Shown: positions 51,010 to 61,805 of the stretch, piece after piece | How positions within the stretch are numbered: position 1 is the first letter of the stretch | How the letters are laid out: every line of letters starts with the position of its first letter | NCBI GenBank assembly: GCA_012845835.1 | Contig: JABAKD010000007.1 | Span: 2,015,016-2,079,015, forward strand | Direction: 5' to 3' | DNA: 64,000 bases | From: Undaria pinnatifida | Lineage: Eukaryota; Sar; Phaeophyceae; Laminariales; Alariaceae | Made by a program: the position numbers and the translations under genes | Notes under the pieces: model-generated | Told to the model about the DNA's origin: nothing | Database searches by the model: none | What the model saw: the letters and a program-made list of their open reading frames with translations, nothing else

Positions 51010-51335
51010 GTGAAGCAGCTTTAGCAGCAGCACAACAGAAGCAAGAGAAGCAGCAACAACAACAACAACAACAACGGCAGCAGCGAAAACAACAACAACA
51101 GCAACAACAACAACAACAGTATCAACAACAACAACTACGACAAAAACAACAACAACAACAACAACAGCAGCAACAGCAACGACTGCAACAACAGTGTAAC
51201 AACAGGCAGCAGCTCTGCAGTAGCAACAGCAACCCCAGCAGCACCAGCAACAGCAACGACAGCAACAACAGCAACAACAGGCAGCAGCTCTGCAGTAGCA
51301 ACAGCAACCCCAGCAGCACCAGCGACAGCCTCAGC
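51010..51335 (+). repeat. CAA/CAG triplet-repeat tract
   Basis: Almost continuous cagcaacaa-type triplets, including a 67-bp unit (aacaggcagcagctctgcagtagcaacagcaaccccagcagcacc) present twice at about 51200 and 51278. In the frame of the next entry it would encode polyglutamine but is interrupted by TAG codons. Confidence 0.85.
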
Positions 51336-51337
51336 AA

Positions 51338-52480
51338 ATGCCTCATTTCCTACAACGCCCGCTGAACAATAATTTGTTTCTGTCGCCGGGCGGCTTGTAC
51401 CCGTACCCGGCAGGACAGTGGTGGCCGGACGGACCTTCCCCAACGGTTTTCAGCGGTCAGCCACTGTGGGGTGGGAAGGTAAGGCCGTTCGGATGTCTGG
51501 AGCATGCTGGCAGTGTCGAAGCACGTACTAGGTCAGCAGATGCTACAAAACGCAACACGAGGCGGTGCAAGAGGCGGGTTCGCGGTATATGTTCGTGCTG
51601 CGCGGTGGGCTATTTGTGCGTCGACGTCCGAGAGCTAAAACTGGCCCACCTGCTTAGGTTTGTGTCGTAGACCTTAACAAGCGTGCCCTCGAGATGATCA
51701 CTCCCCCCTTGGCGAAAACCGACATTGACGCCTTTGGGCCACCGGTATAGCAGGGCACTGCAGCAGTTTCACGAGCATCTGAAGTTCATTTTCAGACTTG
51801 CATCGACGTGCTGGCGATGCTGGTCAGGCAGGGCGAGGGGGGGGCTACAGGTGCCTCACAGGGCAAACGAGATCACCTCGTTCAGGAGCTTCGGACTACG
51901 ACGAAGTCTCTTAACGAGTACATGACGATGCACTTCAGCTCCCTCCTTCAGAAGCAGGAAGCATTGCGATGTCGTGTGATCTATAAGGCGAACCGCGACA
52001 TCCACGAGTTTTTCGGGTTCGTGTTCGACGCTGCTGCGCCCGTGAAACGACAATTCCCCATGTCTGCCCCTCCCGAAGACGCGTGTGCGGCTTTGAGCTC
52101 GCCAACCTTTACGCATTTGCGGGAGTTGATTTCGCGTGGAAGCTATGGTCTGCTGGGCAGGATAGACACTGCCTATGAAATCCCAAGCCCCGAGGGGCAT
52201 CGGTCGCAAATTCGGACAAAAGAAAGACTAGAGGGGGAGGAGCTCAACCGCCAGCTTTGCCGCGCGCCCCGGAATTAACGGTGCAGCGCAGCCATAGTCG
52301 TTTGTGACCGGCCTGGAGCAGGACGGCACCCCAGCTGGAGCGTGCTACTTCGCGTGGGGGGGATTACACTGCACTCGCAAGAACTGTGCGTACGGGCATG
52401 GGCCGTTTTCGCAAAGCGGTCCCCGCACGCAAGGTCCGCCGGCGCCGACATCGATACAACAACCATAGCAGTACCAGCAG
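51338..52480 (+). pseudogene. Degenerate gag-like reading region with CCCH zinc finger
   Basis: Three open pieces in different frames follow the glutamine tract: PGGLYPYPAGQWWPDGPSP (51338-51670); a helical piece with LVQELRTTTKSLNEYMTMHF and SFTHLRELIS-like segments (51808-52278); and around 52343-52408 a CX8CX4CX3H finger (CYFAWGGLHCTRKNCAYGH). A second CAG run follows at about 52480-52540. The order suggests a broken nucleic-acid-binding gene, perhaps another retroelement gag. I do not recognise the family. Confidence 0.4.
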
Positions 52481-52599
52481 CAGCAACCTCAGAACAACAG
52501 GTATCGCCGACACTGCAGCAGCAGCAGCAGCAGCAGCTGCGGACGGCACCACCAGCGGCGGTCGCAAAATTCAACTTCTCGCACGGGCAGCAGGGGTGA

Positions 52600-53160
52600 G
52601 GGGGTGGAAAGCAAGGACGTTCGGGAGCCGGGGGGGGGGCAGGAGCTTGTAGTAACTGACAGGGCGGGCTCCGCCTTGATGCGGGGCCGAACGGGAGTGG
52701 GGGTAGCGCTAGAGCCGGAGATTCGGCGTTTGCGGACAGTCGTAAGTCGGTGGGACTTACGACAGCTCCTTTACCTGGGTCGGTTTTGCGTGCATTGTTC
52801 GTTGATGAGAGGTGTGATTTTGACTGTAGAGTCGGAAGACACGTGCAATACGAAGCAGAGATTTCAACGATTGAGAGCGAACTTGTCAAATAAAATAAAA
52901 TGAACCGATTCCTTCGGCAGCAGTCGAGAAGTTATGTAATTCAATTGATCACAAGATAGAAACCTGGCACAAAAAACGCGGAACAGAGCCCACGAAGTTT
53001 GACTGAAAAAATCTTAACACTGTGCACGAAAATTTGCGGTGTAGCGGTAGGCAAAGGTGATGAGGTCGTCAACAACAGATGCTCTAGACAGCATGTTGAG
53101 GAGCAGACAGCCTTAGGGCGGGGAGGAGTTCCTCGGCCCAGGGTGGCGTCGGAACAAAGA
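52600..53160. other. Unassigned sequence
   Basis: No domain, RNA gene or repeat is recognised between the CCCH region and the 165-bp tandem array. Confidence 0.5.
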
Positions 53161-54190
53161 CCAACAGTGATGGCTCTAGTCAGGCTTTCAGAGTGCAGAA
53201 CAGCAAACAGTCGAGCCTGAATTATGATGATTTGACACCTTTAAATCCGAGAAAACCTCTCGGGTGCCTAAACCCAGTCGAGCAGAAAAGAAGAGATCTC
53301 CCTCTAGACAGTGAGAAAAATAGGAGTGGTAGCTCTAGTCAGGCTTTCAGAGTGCAGAACAGCAAACATTAGAGATAGAATTATGGTGATCTGACACCTT
53401 TGAATCCGAGAGAGACCTCTTGGATGCCGAATACCAGGCGAGCAGAAAAAAATATATATATTGCTTTAGACAGAGTGAGAAAGAGAAAAGTGGTAGCCCT
53501 AGTCAGGCTCTCAGGGTGCAGAACAGCAAACATTCGAGATTGAATTATGGTGATCTGACACCTTTGAATCCGAGAGAGACCTCTTGGATGCCGAATACCA
53601 GGCGAGCATAAAAAATATATATATATTGCTTCAGACAGAGTGAGAAAGAGAAAAGTGGTAGCCCTAGTCAGGCTTTCAGAGTGCAGAACAGCAAACATTC
53701 GAGACTGAATCATGATGATTTGACACCTTTAAATCCGAGAGAGACCTCTCGGGAGCCTAGCACTAGGCGAGCAGAAAAAAAGACAACTTGCTCTAAAGAG
53801 AGTGAGAACTTTCAGAACACCCACGTTTTAGACAGAATTGTGAGGGTCTGAGAGAGTTTAATCGGGGAGAGACCTCCCCGGTGGAAGACATCTTAGGAAC
53901 GGAAAAGAAGCATAGTAGCTCTAGACAGAGTTATGAAAATCAGGACAGCAAAAATTCTAGACGGCATTCTGATGCCTTGACAGCCCAGAGTCCAGGATAG
54001 TCCTTCCGGTCACAGGGCACGTTCGGTAGGAAAGAGAAGAAAGGTAGCTCTAGATAGAGCTGCTTAGGTCAAAACAGTCGAAATTCTAAGCAGATTAAGA
54101 TGATATGACACCCCTGTTTCCGGAGAAGACCTTTCGGGAAAGGGGTAACGCATTTGGATCCTGCGCAATAGAGAACTCTAAGACAGGGCC
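53160..54190 (+). repeat. Tandem repeat, unit about 165 bp, four good and several decayed copies
   Basis: Units start at about 53170, 53334, 53496 and 53660 with a variant of ctctagtcaggctttcagagtgcagaacagcaaac. They continue with gatttgacacctttaaatccgagagagacctc and a poly-A/TATA segment. From 53810 to 54190 the unit decays but keeps the same order. Confidence 0.85.
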
Positions 54191-54199
54191 ATTGCAATG

Positions 54200-54860
54200 C
54201 TGGCGATAGTCCTTAAAAACAATGAAAAGAAGCGAGACAGCAAAAGAAAAATTCCTACACGAGTCTGCACTATAGGTGGCACCTTCGTAAAATGGAGTAG
54301 AAATACATCACAGCCAGGCGCAAACACGCAAGAAAGGTTGCAAAGAGGACAACTAGCAAAAATTGCCGAACTGAACTGAATTTCTCTTTCTTATTCTTGC
54401 TGCCGTCCTTGTTGAGATAGGTTGTCCTCGGCTTCACATCGTTTCCTAGGCTGTACATGAAGGAGTTCTCACGGCCGGTACCTTGAACGACTCGATGCCG
54501 TCGCTCAAAGCCTGTGGCGTGCGAATCCCGCTCCAGTCCTCACGTCGAAGATCTTCGAGGGCTCGACAACACGCACAGCCTTAAGCCATATTCGAGGCCC
54601 CTCCTTCCTCCGTCTCGACTTTGATCATCTCTGCCTGTTGTTCTGCCGCATCTTGTGAGGAGGATGCACCTGCGTCATCGGTAGATGCGGCTGAACTACC
54701 AGAAGCTGCATGGTCCATGACTGCCCCACCTCTCCTAGTCGCACTACTCGGGAACTCTGGGTAGTTGGTAGAGCAGATTGTATACCCGCGTACTCAATCG
54801 CAAACCGCCGAAAAAGGCCCGCAGAAATGACCCGCGCACGCAATGTGACGTCACCAGTAC
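54200..54860. other. Unassigned sequence
   Basis: Open frames up to 113 codons on both strands show no recognisable domain. The stretch runs into the GGGTA-rich array at its right end. Confidence 0.5.
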
Positions 54861-54869
54861 TCCATTTCG

Positions 54870-55415
54870 CCGGGTACCGGGTAGATACCCAGGTCTCGGG
54901 TACATGCCAGGGTATCTACCCCACCTCGAGTAGATGCCGAGGTATCTACCCATCTCGGGTAGATACCCGGGTATATACCCGAGGTGGTAGAGTAGAGTAC
55001 CAAGAGCAGTACCCAACCTACTTGCGACTTTGGGTAGGGTACGGGGAGTAGTACCCAACTAACCCGGGATTTGGGTAGGGTAACGAGAGTAGTACCAAAC
55101 TTACCCGGAATTTGGGTACGGGTACGAGAGTAGAACAAAACCCTCCCGCAGGTACCGGGTAGATACCCGAATACCCACGGGTAGTTTGAGAAGAGTACCG
55201 AGAGTAGTACCGAACCTGCCCGCGACGTTGGGTAGGGTATGGAGAGTAGTACCCAACCTACCCGCGATGTGGGTAGGGTACCGAGAGTCGTTCAAAACTT
55301 ACCCGGGATTTAGGTACGGGTACGAGAGTAGTAACAAACTTACCCTCGAGCTGAGTCGGGTAAATGCCCGGGTAAATACCCGCGGGTACTCGGGTAGAGT
55401 ACCCTACCCGACACG
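54870..55415. repeat. GGGTA/TACCC palindromic array
   Basis: The left part (54870-54995) is dense with gggtagatacccgggtat-like palindromes. The middle (55000-55340) is a 42-bp tandem with gggtagggtac-gagagtagtacc-aac and cttacccg-gatttgggta. Palindromes return at 55360-55415. Both strands read similarly, so many overlapping frames are open. Confidence 0.8.
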
Positions 55416-55424
55416 ACCTTGCAA

Positions 55425-55550
55425 AACACACAAGCGTCCACATATGGCTGGGATTGTACAAGACACACAAGCGTGAACTCATGGCTGAGGTTGTACAAAA
55501 CACACAAGCGTGGACTCACGGCTGGGGTCGTACGAAGCACACGAGCTGTG
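55425..55550 (+). repeat. 37-bp minisatellite, block 1
   Basis: About three copies of gttgtacaaaacacacaagcgtgaactcatggctgggg. The same unit recurs in blocks at 56240, 58486, 60056 and 61580. Confidence 0.8.
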
Positions 55551-56240
55551 GTCGCCAGGTGATATCTGGGATGCATCCCCGAGGTTTTCGTTATTTGATC
55601 TTCATCTCGTTGATAAAACAGATACTGGTGCTTGCTCTGATATCATCGCGGACAGCAATGGGTTTTGTCGGTATTCGGTCTGGGTCTTACGTCTTGGGTC
55701 GGTCCCGGGAAAGGGGCCACCCCGCGGCTGCGGGTCAGCAGCACTTCGCGGGTGACCTGTGCCTCTCTCTCTCTCCTCGTGGATCCATCGGTCTGGGTCA
55801 CAGGCGGTGGATCTGTTACCCTGAATTGGAGGGGAACGGGTAACACTCATTCTCTAGGTGTCAATTCTCCAGTCTTGGGTGATCATCTCACAAGTTCGGA
55901 TCGAAAACCCGAAGGTTCAATTAAATCTGCAGATTTCGCGTGGACGCTGGGGGTATTGGCACTCGGAATTTTTCGAGTCATTTTCTTCCATCGTATGCGC
56001 ATCGTTGAGGGTATATTGACGGGTCTCCCGTTATATCTTCGGGGGTATCTACTCTCTTCGGTTCAGGTTCTTCTGACATGTTGATCATCTTCGGTATTTG
56101 GTGGTGTACTTTCCATCGTCGGTTCAGGTTCTGATATCTTGAGCATCTTTGGTTTGGGCTATGGTATCTGCGTGGCGTACGAGCGGATCTACTGCACGTG
56201 GGACATTTTTCGGCCCCAAAGTTCCTAATAGAGCGTGAAG
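55551..56240. other. Unassigned sequence between minisatellite blocks
   Basis: Open frames of 80-140 codons exist in several frames at once, which argues against any one of them. A weak direct repeat with ggttcaggttctgatatcttgagcatctt occurs near 56060 and 56120. No domain is recognised. Confidence 0.5.
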
Positions 56241-56427
56241 TCATCGCGGGGTTTGTACGAAACACACGATCGTGTGGTTATGTTGTCATAGCTGGGGTTG
56301 TACAAAACGTTTAGGTAGTTTCCTCCTCATCGCTGTAGTTGTACAAAGCACATCAGCGTGAACTCATGGCTGGGGTTGGACAAAACACACGAGCGTGAAG
56401 TCATCGCTGGAGGTGTAAACAACACAA
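56240..56427 (+). repeat. 37-bp minisatellite, block 2
   Basis: About five copies of the gctggggttgtacaaaacacacgagcgtgaagtcat unit, the last interrupted by an LTR copy. Confidence 0.8.
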
Positions 56428-56755
56428 CGGAGTATCAGAGAGTGTGTAGTGTTGGTGGTAAGACACGACAGTTGATCTTCTTGGTGGTGATTTACTGTTG
56501 AGGATCTGATGTGGTGTGTGAACGCTATTTTCATCTGAAGACAACAACTGTACTAGGGGTTTCTACTTATCTTCTCTGGATTCTGATATAGGGATTCGGG
56601 GATAAAGTTAAGATCGCTTTTTTTCTTGTGCTCGAAGCTAATACAACAACTTCTCTCTTCTTTGGTAGCACCTGAATGGTGCTGACCAGCCCCCCTCAGG
56701 CCAATGCGGGATACTTTCTGGTCAGTAGACCTTGCCTAGCTTAGACGTGTCTACA
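56428..56755 (+). mobile_element. LTR copy inserted in minisatellite
   Basis: From about ggagtatcagagagtgtgtag to gacgtgtctaca, the same family as 58160-58485. Its first few bases are diverged or trimmed. The terminal hairpin is closed by gtagac/gtctac. Confidence 0.8.
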
Positions 56756-57660
56756 ATTATCGATAATTCACAGGTTGAACACACCGACGATAGTCAGGCA
56801 TTTTTTTCTGGTATGATTGCGACAGCGGCAGGCAGGTGTGGATTGGGCCGCGTTTCGGCAGGAAGCCCTCTGACCCGACGAGGGCGGTGTCCATATGCTG
56901 CCTCAGGACTCCAAACGAGGTCTGCTGTCGTCGTACGAGGGGCCGCTAGAGGCGATGTCCCAGCATCGCACCCAGCGTGGAGGGGCTGCAACAGCAGGCT
57001 CCACGTGTGATGACGGCGAGGTTCGAATCGGGTTGATTGACTTGGTTTTGTGAAATCTCGCAGTATAAGCACGATTTGATCCGCTGAAGGTTCAACTCGG
57101 GCAGCAAAGACACACCCACCAATCACGAGGTCTCAAGGCTTTTGAGGGGCATGCTGGCGAGATGAACACACCGAAATGCGGTGACTTGGCGGTGCCGACT
57201 CAGAGCTGTCGCGTCGCGCGTCCCGAGGGGAAAGGCACAGCATCACGTGCGAAGCGTGTGATTGTGCCCAACGTGACGAGATGCTTCAATCTCCCCATCT
57301 TCGCTTCTAAATCGTCGCGAGGATATCCACTTCAGGAGGCGGAGCGAGGAGTGAGGAAATCACACGCGTAAACAGCCGTTCGAGAAGGCGGTTGCGCTTT
57401 GTATTTCAGAATAGGAGGAGCTGGAGTGCCGCTGAAAAGGAGTGGTTGATAGCTCGAATGCTTCCAAGCGCTGAGAGCTTGGCTCTTGTTTTGCGAAGGC
57501 TATGTGCTGACTTGGCCTCCAACATTGATCCCGCGCACGTCTTGCTTTCAAGGTGTGCGTTTGATTTGTTTTCGCAGATACTGCTGTACCTGTAGCTGTC
57601 GCGCGCTTTGCCGTGTCGTATATTCGAGCTATTGATAGGGGCAAGTGTGCTTCGTGCTTT
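56756..57660. other. Unassigned sequence
   Basis: Open frames at 56732-57010 (+), 56794-57126 (-) and 57360-57644 (-) show no recognisable domain. No RNA gene or repeat was recognised. Confidence 0.5.
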
Positions 57661-57769
57661 GCTTGTTAAAATCATACCCCGTCTTGGTTTGTATCATGGT
57701 GATTCCCTGGCAGCAGTATGCGCATAATACAACGCGTGTTTTACGACTGGTGTCACTCTGGTTTTGAGT

Positions 57770-58485
57770 GCTTGTGTGTAGCAGAATAATCTTGTCGCGA
57801 AAGTTAATGCATTATGCATGCTGCGAGTACATGCTGCATGCCTCTGTACATAAGTATGTGTCTGAAAACATATACGAATTAATGTACCTGGTAGTATTTA
57901 TTGGTGATATTGCTATGTTTTAATGCATGATTTGTGCTTGGTGATCGTGTGTGTATGTTTTTGTGAAGTATTACAATGTTTTATGACTCGTTATCATTGA
58001 TATGGTATCTATATTGGGTATGGTATCAAGATTATTTGGTCGTTTATCATTCAAAAACGACATGTATGTTTTCTTTGATGTGTTTGTGTAGCTGGTGTTC
58101 ACTTTCGATCAAAGCTTGTTCCTGAACTACTTTGAGTAGGAACGCGTTTTTGGGGGCATTGTGGACAGTGGAGCACCAGAGAGTGTGTAGTGTTGGTGGT
58201 AAGACACGACCGTTGATCTTCTCGGTGGTGATTGACTGTTGAGGATCTGATGTGGTTTGTGAACGTTATCTACATCTGAAGACAACAACTGTAGTAGGGG
58301 TTTCTACTTATCCTCTTCTGGATTATGATGTGGGGGTTCGAGGGCGCTTGTTTTCTTGTGTTCGGAGCTAATGCAACAATTTCTCTCTCCTTTGGTAGCA
58401 CCTGAATGGTGCTGACCAGCCCCCGTCAGGTCAAGGGGGGACACTTTCTGTTCAGTAGACCTTGCCTAGCTTAGGCGTGCCTACA
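57770..58485 (+). mobile_element. LTR copy with attached internal 3' end
   Basis: LTR at 58160-58485 (tgtggacagtgg to gcctaca). Upstream, 57860-58159 is the reverse complement of the internal end at 44164-44420, including aattaatgtacctggtagtatttattggtg and gatcaaagcttgttcctgaactac. It is a truncated element in + orientation, the opposite of the full copy. Its left end is not sharply defined. Confidence 0.75.
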
Positions 58486-59321
58486 GGTTTCGTGAAGTCA
58501 TCGCTGGGAATCTACACGGCACACCAGCGTCAAGTCATGGCTGGGGTTTGACAAAACGTACAAGTGGTGTCCTTATCGCTGGGGCTGTACAAAATACACC
58601 ACCGTGAAGTCATTGTTGGGGTTGTACAAAGCACCCGAGCGTCAAGTCGCGGCTGGGATTGTATGGCATGTGCAAGTGGTATATTTATGACTGGGGCTCT
58701 ACAGAGCACACGAGCGTGTAGTCATGGACGGGTCGCACAAAACACACGAGCGTGAAGTCACGGGCGGGGTTGTTTGAAGCACACCGACGTGAACTCGTGT
58801 CTTGGGTTGCATAGAATGTACAAGTGGTGGCCTCGTCGCTGGGGTTGTGAAAAACAGAGCGTGTAATAATGGCCGTGGTTGTACAAACACAGGAGCGTGA
58901 AGTTACGGCTGGGGTTGGACAAAACAGAAGAGTGGTGTCCTGACCGCTGGATTTATACAAAGCACACAAGCGTAACTCATGGTTGGGGTTGTACAAAACA
59001 TATGAGTGGTGGTCTCATCGCCAGGGTTGTACGCAGCACACGAACGTTAACTGATGGCTGGGGTTGTACAAAACATGTGAGTGGTGGCCTTATCACTGTG
59101 GTTGTACAAAACACACGAGCGTGACAACAAACCACACGAGCGTGAAGACGTGGCTGGGGTTGAACAAAGCACACGAGCTTGGTGCCATCGCGGCTGGGGT
59201 TGTTCACAACGCACGAGCGTGAATTCATGGCTGGGGTGGTATATCCTACCTAACACACGAACGCGAAGTCATGACTGGGGTTGTACAAAAACATACGACT
59301 GGTGTCCTCATCGCTGGGGTT
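58486..59321 (+). repeat. 37-bp minisatellite, block 3 (largest)
   Basis: More than twenty copies of cacgagcgtgaagtcatggctggggttgtacaaaaca with variants (gtggtgtcctcatcgctgggg). Overlapping open frames on both strands are repeat shadows. Confidence 0.85.
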
Positions 59322-60055
59322 TATAGACACGCCTAGGCCAGGCAGGGTCTATTGACCAGAGGTTGTCCCCCGTTGGCCAAAGGGGGGGCTGGTCAGCACC
59401 ATCCAGGTATTAGATTCAGATCACGAGAAAACAAGAAGAGGATAAATGGAAACCCCTGCTGTTTTCAGACCTAAATAAGGTTCACACTCCACATCAGATC
59501 CTCAGCAGTCAATCACCACCACAAAGATCAGCTGTCGTGTCTTACCACCTTTTGGCTCGTGTTTGGATTATCTTATTTTGGTTTTACTTTACTTTATTTT
59601 TTTCATTTTATTACCTGGTATGTTTCTTTTCCGAGCTTTGGCTCTCCTTTCCGGTTGGGTTGTTTCTTCGATTTCCCTTTCATTTTGTTTGTTTCATTTT
59701 TTGTTTTATTTTTATCTTTGTTTTTATTTGTTTTCTCATTTTGTTTTTGTTTTTTGTTTTTGTTTTTGTTTTTGTTTATTTCGTATTTCTCTCTTCCAAT
59801 GTATTTCTGTTGCTGACGTATGTATGTTGTGCCTGTCGTACCCAGTACTAGGGCATGACATTGCGTTGTCGAATGCATTACGATGCATTATCTCTGTGTC
59901 GTAGCTTGTGACCACAGAGCTGATCTTTCTAGGGTGAAGAATCAGTACGGACACTGGGTGTGCTGGATGTCGACGAGTAGAAGAACGGTTTAATGTGAAG
60001 AACACACACACACACACACCAACACTAAACACTCTCTGGTGCTCCATTATCCACA
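59322..60055 (-). mobile_element. LTR copy split by a T-rich insertion
   Basis: The LTR starts tatagacacgcctaggcc at 59322 and runs to cttaccacc at 59549. It resumes as aacactaaacactctctggtgctcc near 60018 and ends ccaca at 60055. The gap is a roughly 468-bp insertion. The flanking minisatellite reads on across the insertion (gctggggtt left, gtacaaaacac right). Confidence 0.8.
59550..60017. mobile_element. T-rich insertion nested in the LTR, class unknown
   Basis: Starts ttttggctcgtgtttgg, is pyrimidine-rich with tttttgtttttg runs up to 59780, and ends in an (ac)n run at 60002-60018. A possible acc duplication borders it. Its only long frames come from poly-T composition. It could be an inverted element with an A-rich tail or a filler insertion. 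Confidence 0.5.
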
Positions 60056-60440
60056 GGATGTACAAAACACACGACCGTCAAGACATGGATGGGGTTGTAG
60101 AAACCATACGGGCGTGGTGCAATCGCGGCTGGGTTTGTACAAAGCATATAACTCGCGTGGTCGTGGTCGAGGTTGTATTTTGTGCACGAATGCGTTAGAA
60201 TGGTTGGGGTTGTACAAAGTGTACGAGTGGCGCCATCATGGTCGGGGTTGTACAAAACACAGCCGTGATGTCATCATGACCGGGGTTGTGCAAAACACAG
60301 CCGTGATGTCATCATGACCGGGGTTGTACGAAACGCACGAGCGTGAAGTAATGGGTAGGGTGGTACGACAAAACACACGAACGTGAATTCATGGCTGGGT
60401 CGTACCAAATAAACGAGCATGTAGTCTTGGCCGGGGTTGT
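60056..60440 (+). repeat. 37-bp minisatellite, block 4
   Basis: About nine copies of the gttgtacaaaacacacgaccgtgaagtcatggctgggg unit, including a perfect 36-bp doublet of gtgatgtcatcatgaccggggttgtncaaaacacagcc at about 60265-60330. Confidence 0.85.
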
Positions 60441-61575
60441 TTTAAGTTACCTCCGTTCCCCTTGCCGCCTCGGTGAGGCATGCTGCGAGGCATGCCCCCG
60501 CAGGCTTGTAGCGAGTTGGGGGGGTCTTTGTGGCGGGTGTAAGGCCAGACTCACCCTCAGATAGTGATAATTCTTACTGCTGCGTGTGCCCGCGTCAGGC
60601 ACGGTCATCTACGATTCGCGCGTCTTTTTAGGTAGCAGCGGCGGAGCAGCAATTCTTAATCGGGGTGCTCGTGCGCGGAGGCAGGGCGAGCCACACTACG
60701 TCGCAGTCTTGGTTTGCGTAGAAGGAACTGCGCCGGCAGGAGGATGGATTCGATGACAAAGCAGGAGGACGACTGAGCGTCGACGGGCGGGGAAGAGACG
60801 GATTGAACTCTACCAGAACGAGAACTTTTTTTTCATATCAGCACCGCAAGCTGCGAGGAGCATTTTGTTTTTTGGTACGGGGGAGAAAGGGAACCGACTG
60901 GAAGTCAGTATCAATGAGAGCAAGTGCGAAGGAGCGGACCGAGTGAGGTATGCCGATGAGGCGGTTATTGGAGAACCGCAGCAGCAGGAGGATGACACAC
61001 GGAGACCCACGACCCACACGCACACCATCATCAGGAGAGCAGCATTTGCCTTTTTTTCTGTTTTGTTTATGTTTTTTACGAGGCAGTAGTACAACACGCT
61101 ACTTACGTCACTGATTTTTGTAGAATTGGCGCCGTAACTTGTAAAAAAACTCGAAAAGACGATGCGATCATTGATATTCGTATGGTGGCTTTTGGTTTGA
61201 TCGCTCTTTTTTCACTGCCCGCGGGTCGTCACTCTGACAGCACTCCAGACAGCAGGCGCGTTCGTCTGTGCTAACGATTACCTCGCGGTTCATACGGTGC
61301 AGGCCGCCCAACCGCTGTAGTTTGTACCTGCGAGTTGGTTAGTTGTGGGAACGGGGGAATTATATGCTGTAGTTGAGTGGATACCCGCGATCATGTGAGT
61401 TCAGTTTGCACATTGGATCAGGTCACAAGTGCACCTTCATTTCGTGCGTTTTAGGTGGGAAAGCGTATCATCTCCCGGACGCATGTTTATTTCATTTGGT
61501 TTTTCGGATCTTCGTAGGGCTCCAGCACCTTTGCGTGACCACGGACTCTAGATTTTTGACAAGATTGATTGTGAG
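60441..61575. other. Unassigned sequence
   Basis: Includes a short palindromic GC stretch (ggtgaggcatgctgcgaggcatgcc, 60472). No recognisable coding domain, RNA gene or repeat family. Confidence 0.5.
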
Positions 61576-61805
61576 ACAACATGACACAAGTACACGAGTG
61601 TGTTAGAATGGCTGGGATCTTAGAATGGTGGGGGTTTCTAAAAATGAGAGTTGTGAGATCATAGCTGGAGTTTCCCAAACACACGAGCGTGAAGTCAGTC
61701 GTGCTTGAGGTTGCAAAGCACACGAGCGTGGTGCCATCGTGGCTGAAGTTATAGAAACACACGAGAAAGTGTTCTCGTCGTGGGTCGGCTTGTAAAAAAC
61801 GAAAG
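61576..61805 (+). repeat. 37-bp minisatellite, block 5, degenerate
   Basis: Five or six diverged copies with acacgagcgtgaagtca and ggctgg-gtt. The most degraded block of the family. Confidence 0.7.

Noticed and set aside
53160-54190. CRISPR array
   Set aside because: Units are about 165 bp with no short constant repeat separated by unique spacers, and the context is eukaryotic with spliceosomal introns.
58486-59321. Open frames with repeated Lys-His-Thr and Trp-Gly-Cys motifs
   Set aside because: They are translations of the 37-bp minisatellite on both strands.
59537-59904. Phe/Leu/Val-rich open frames suggesting a membrane protein
   Set aside because: They come from poly-T composition of a nested insertion, with similar openness in all three forward frames.
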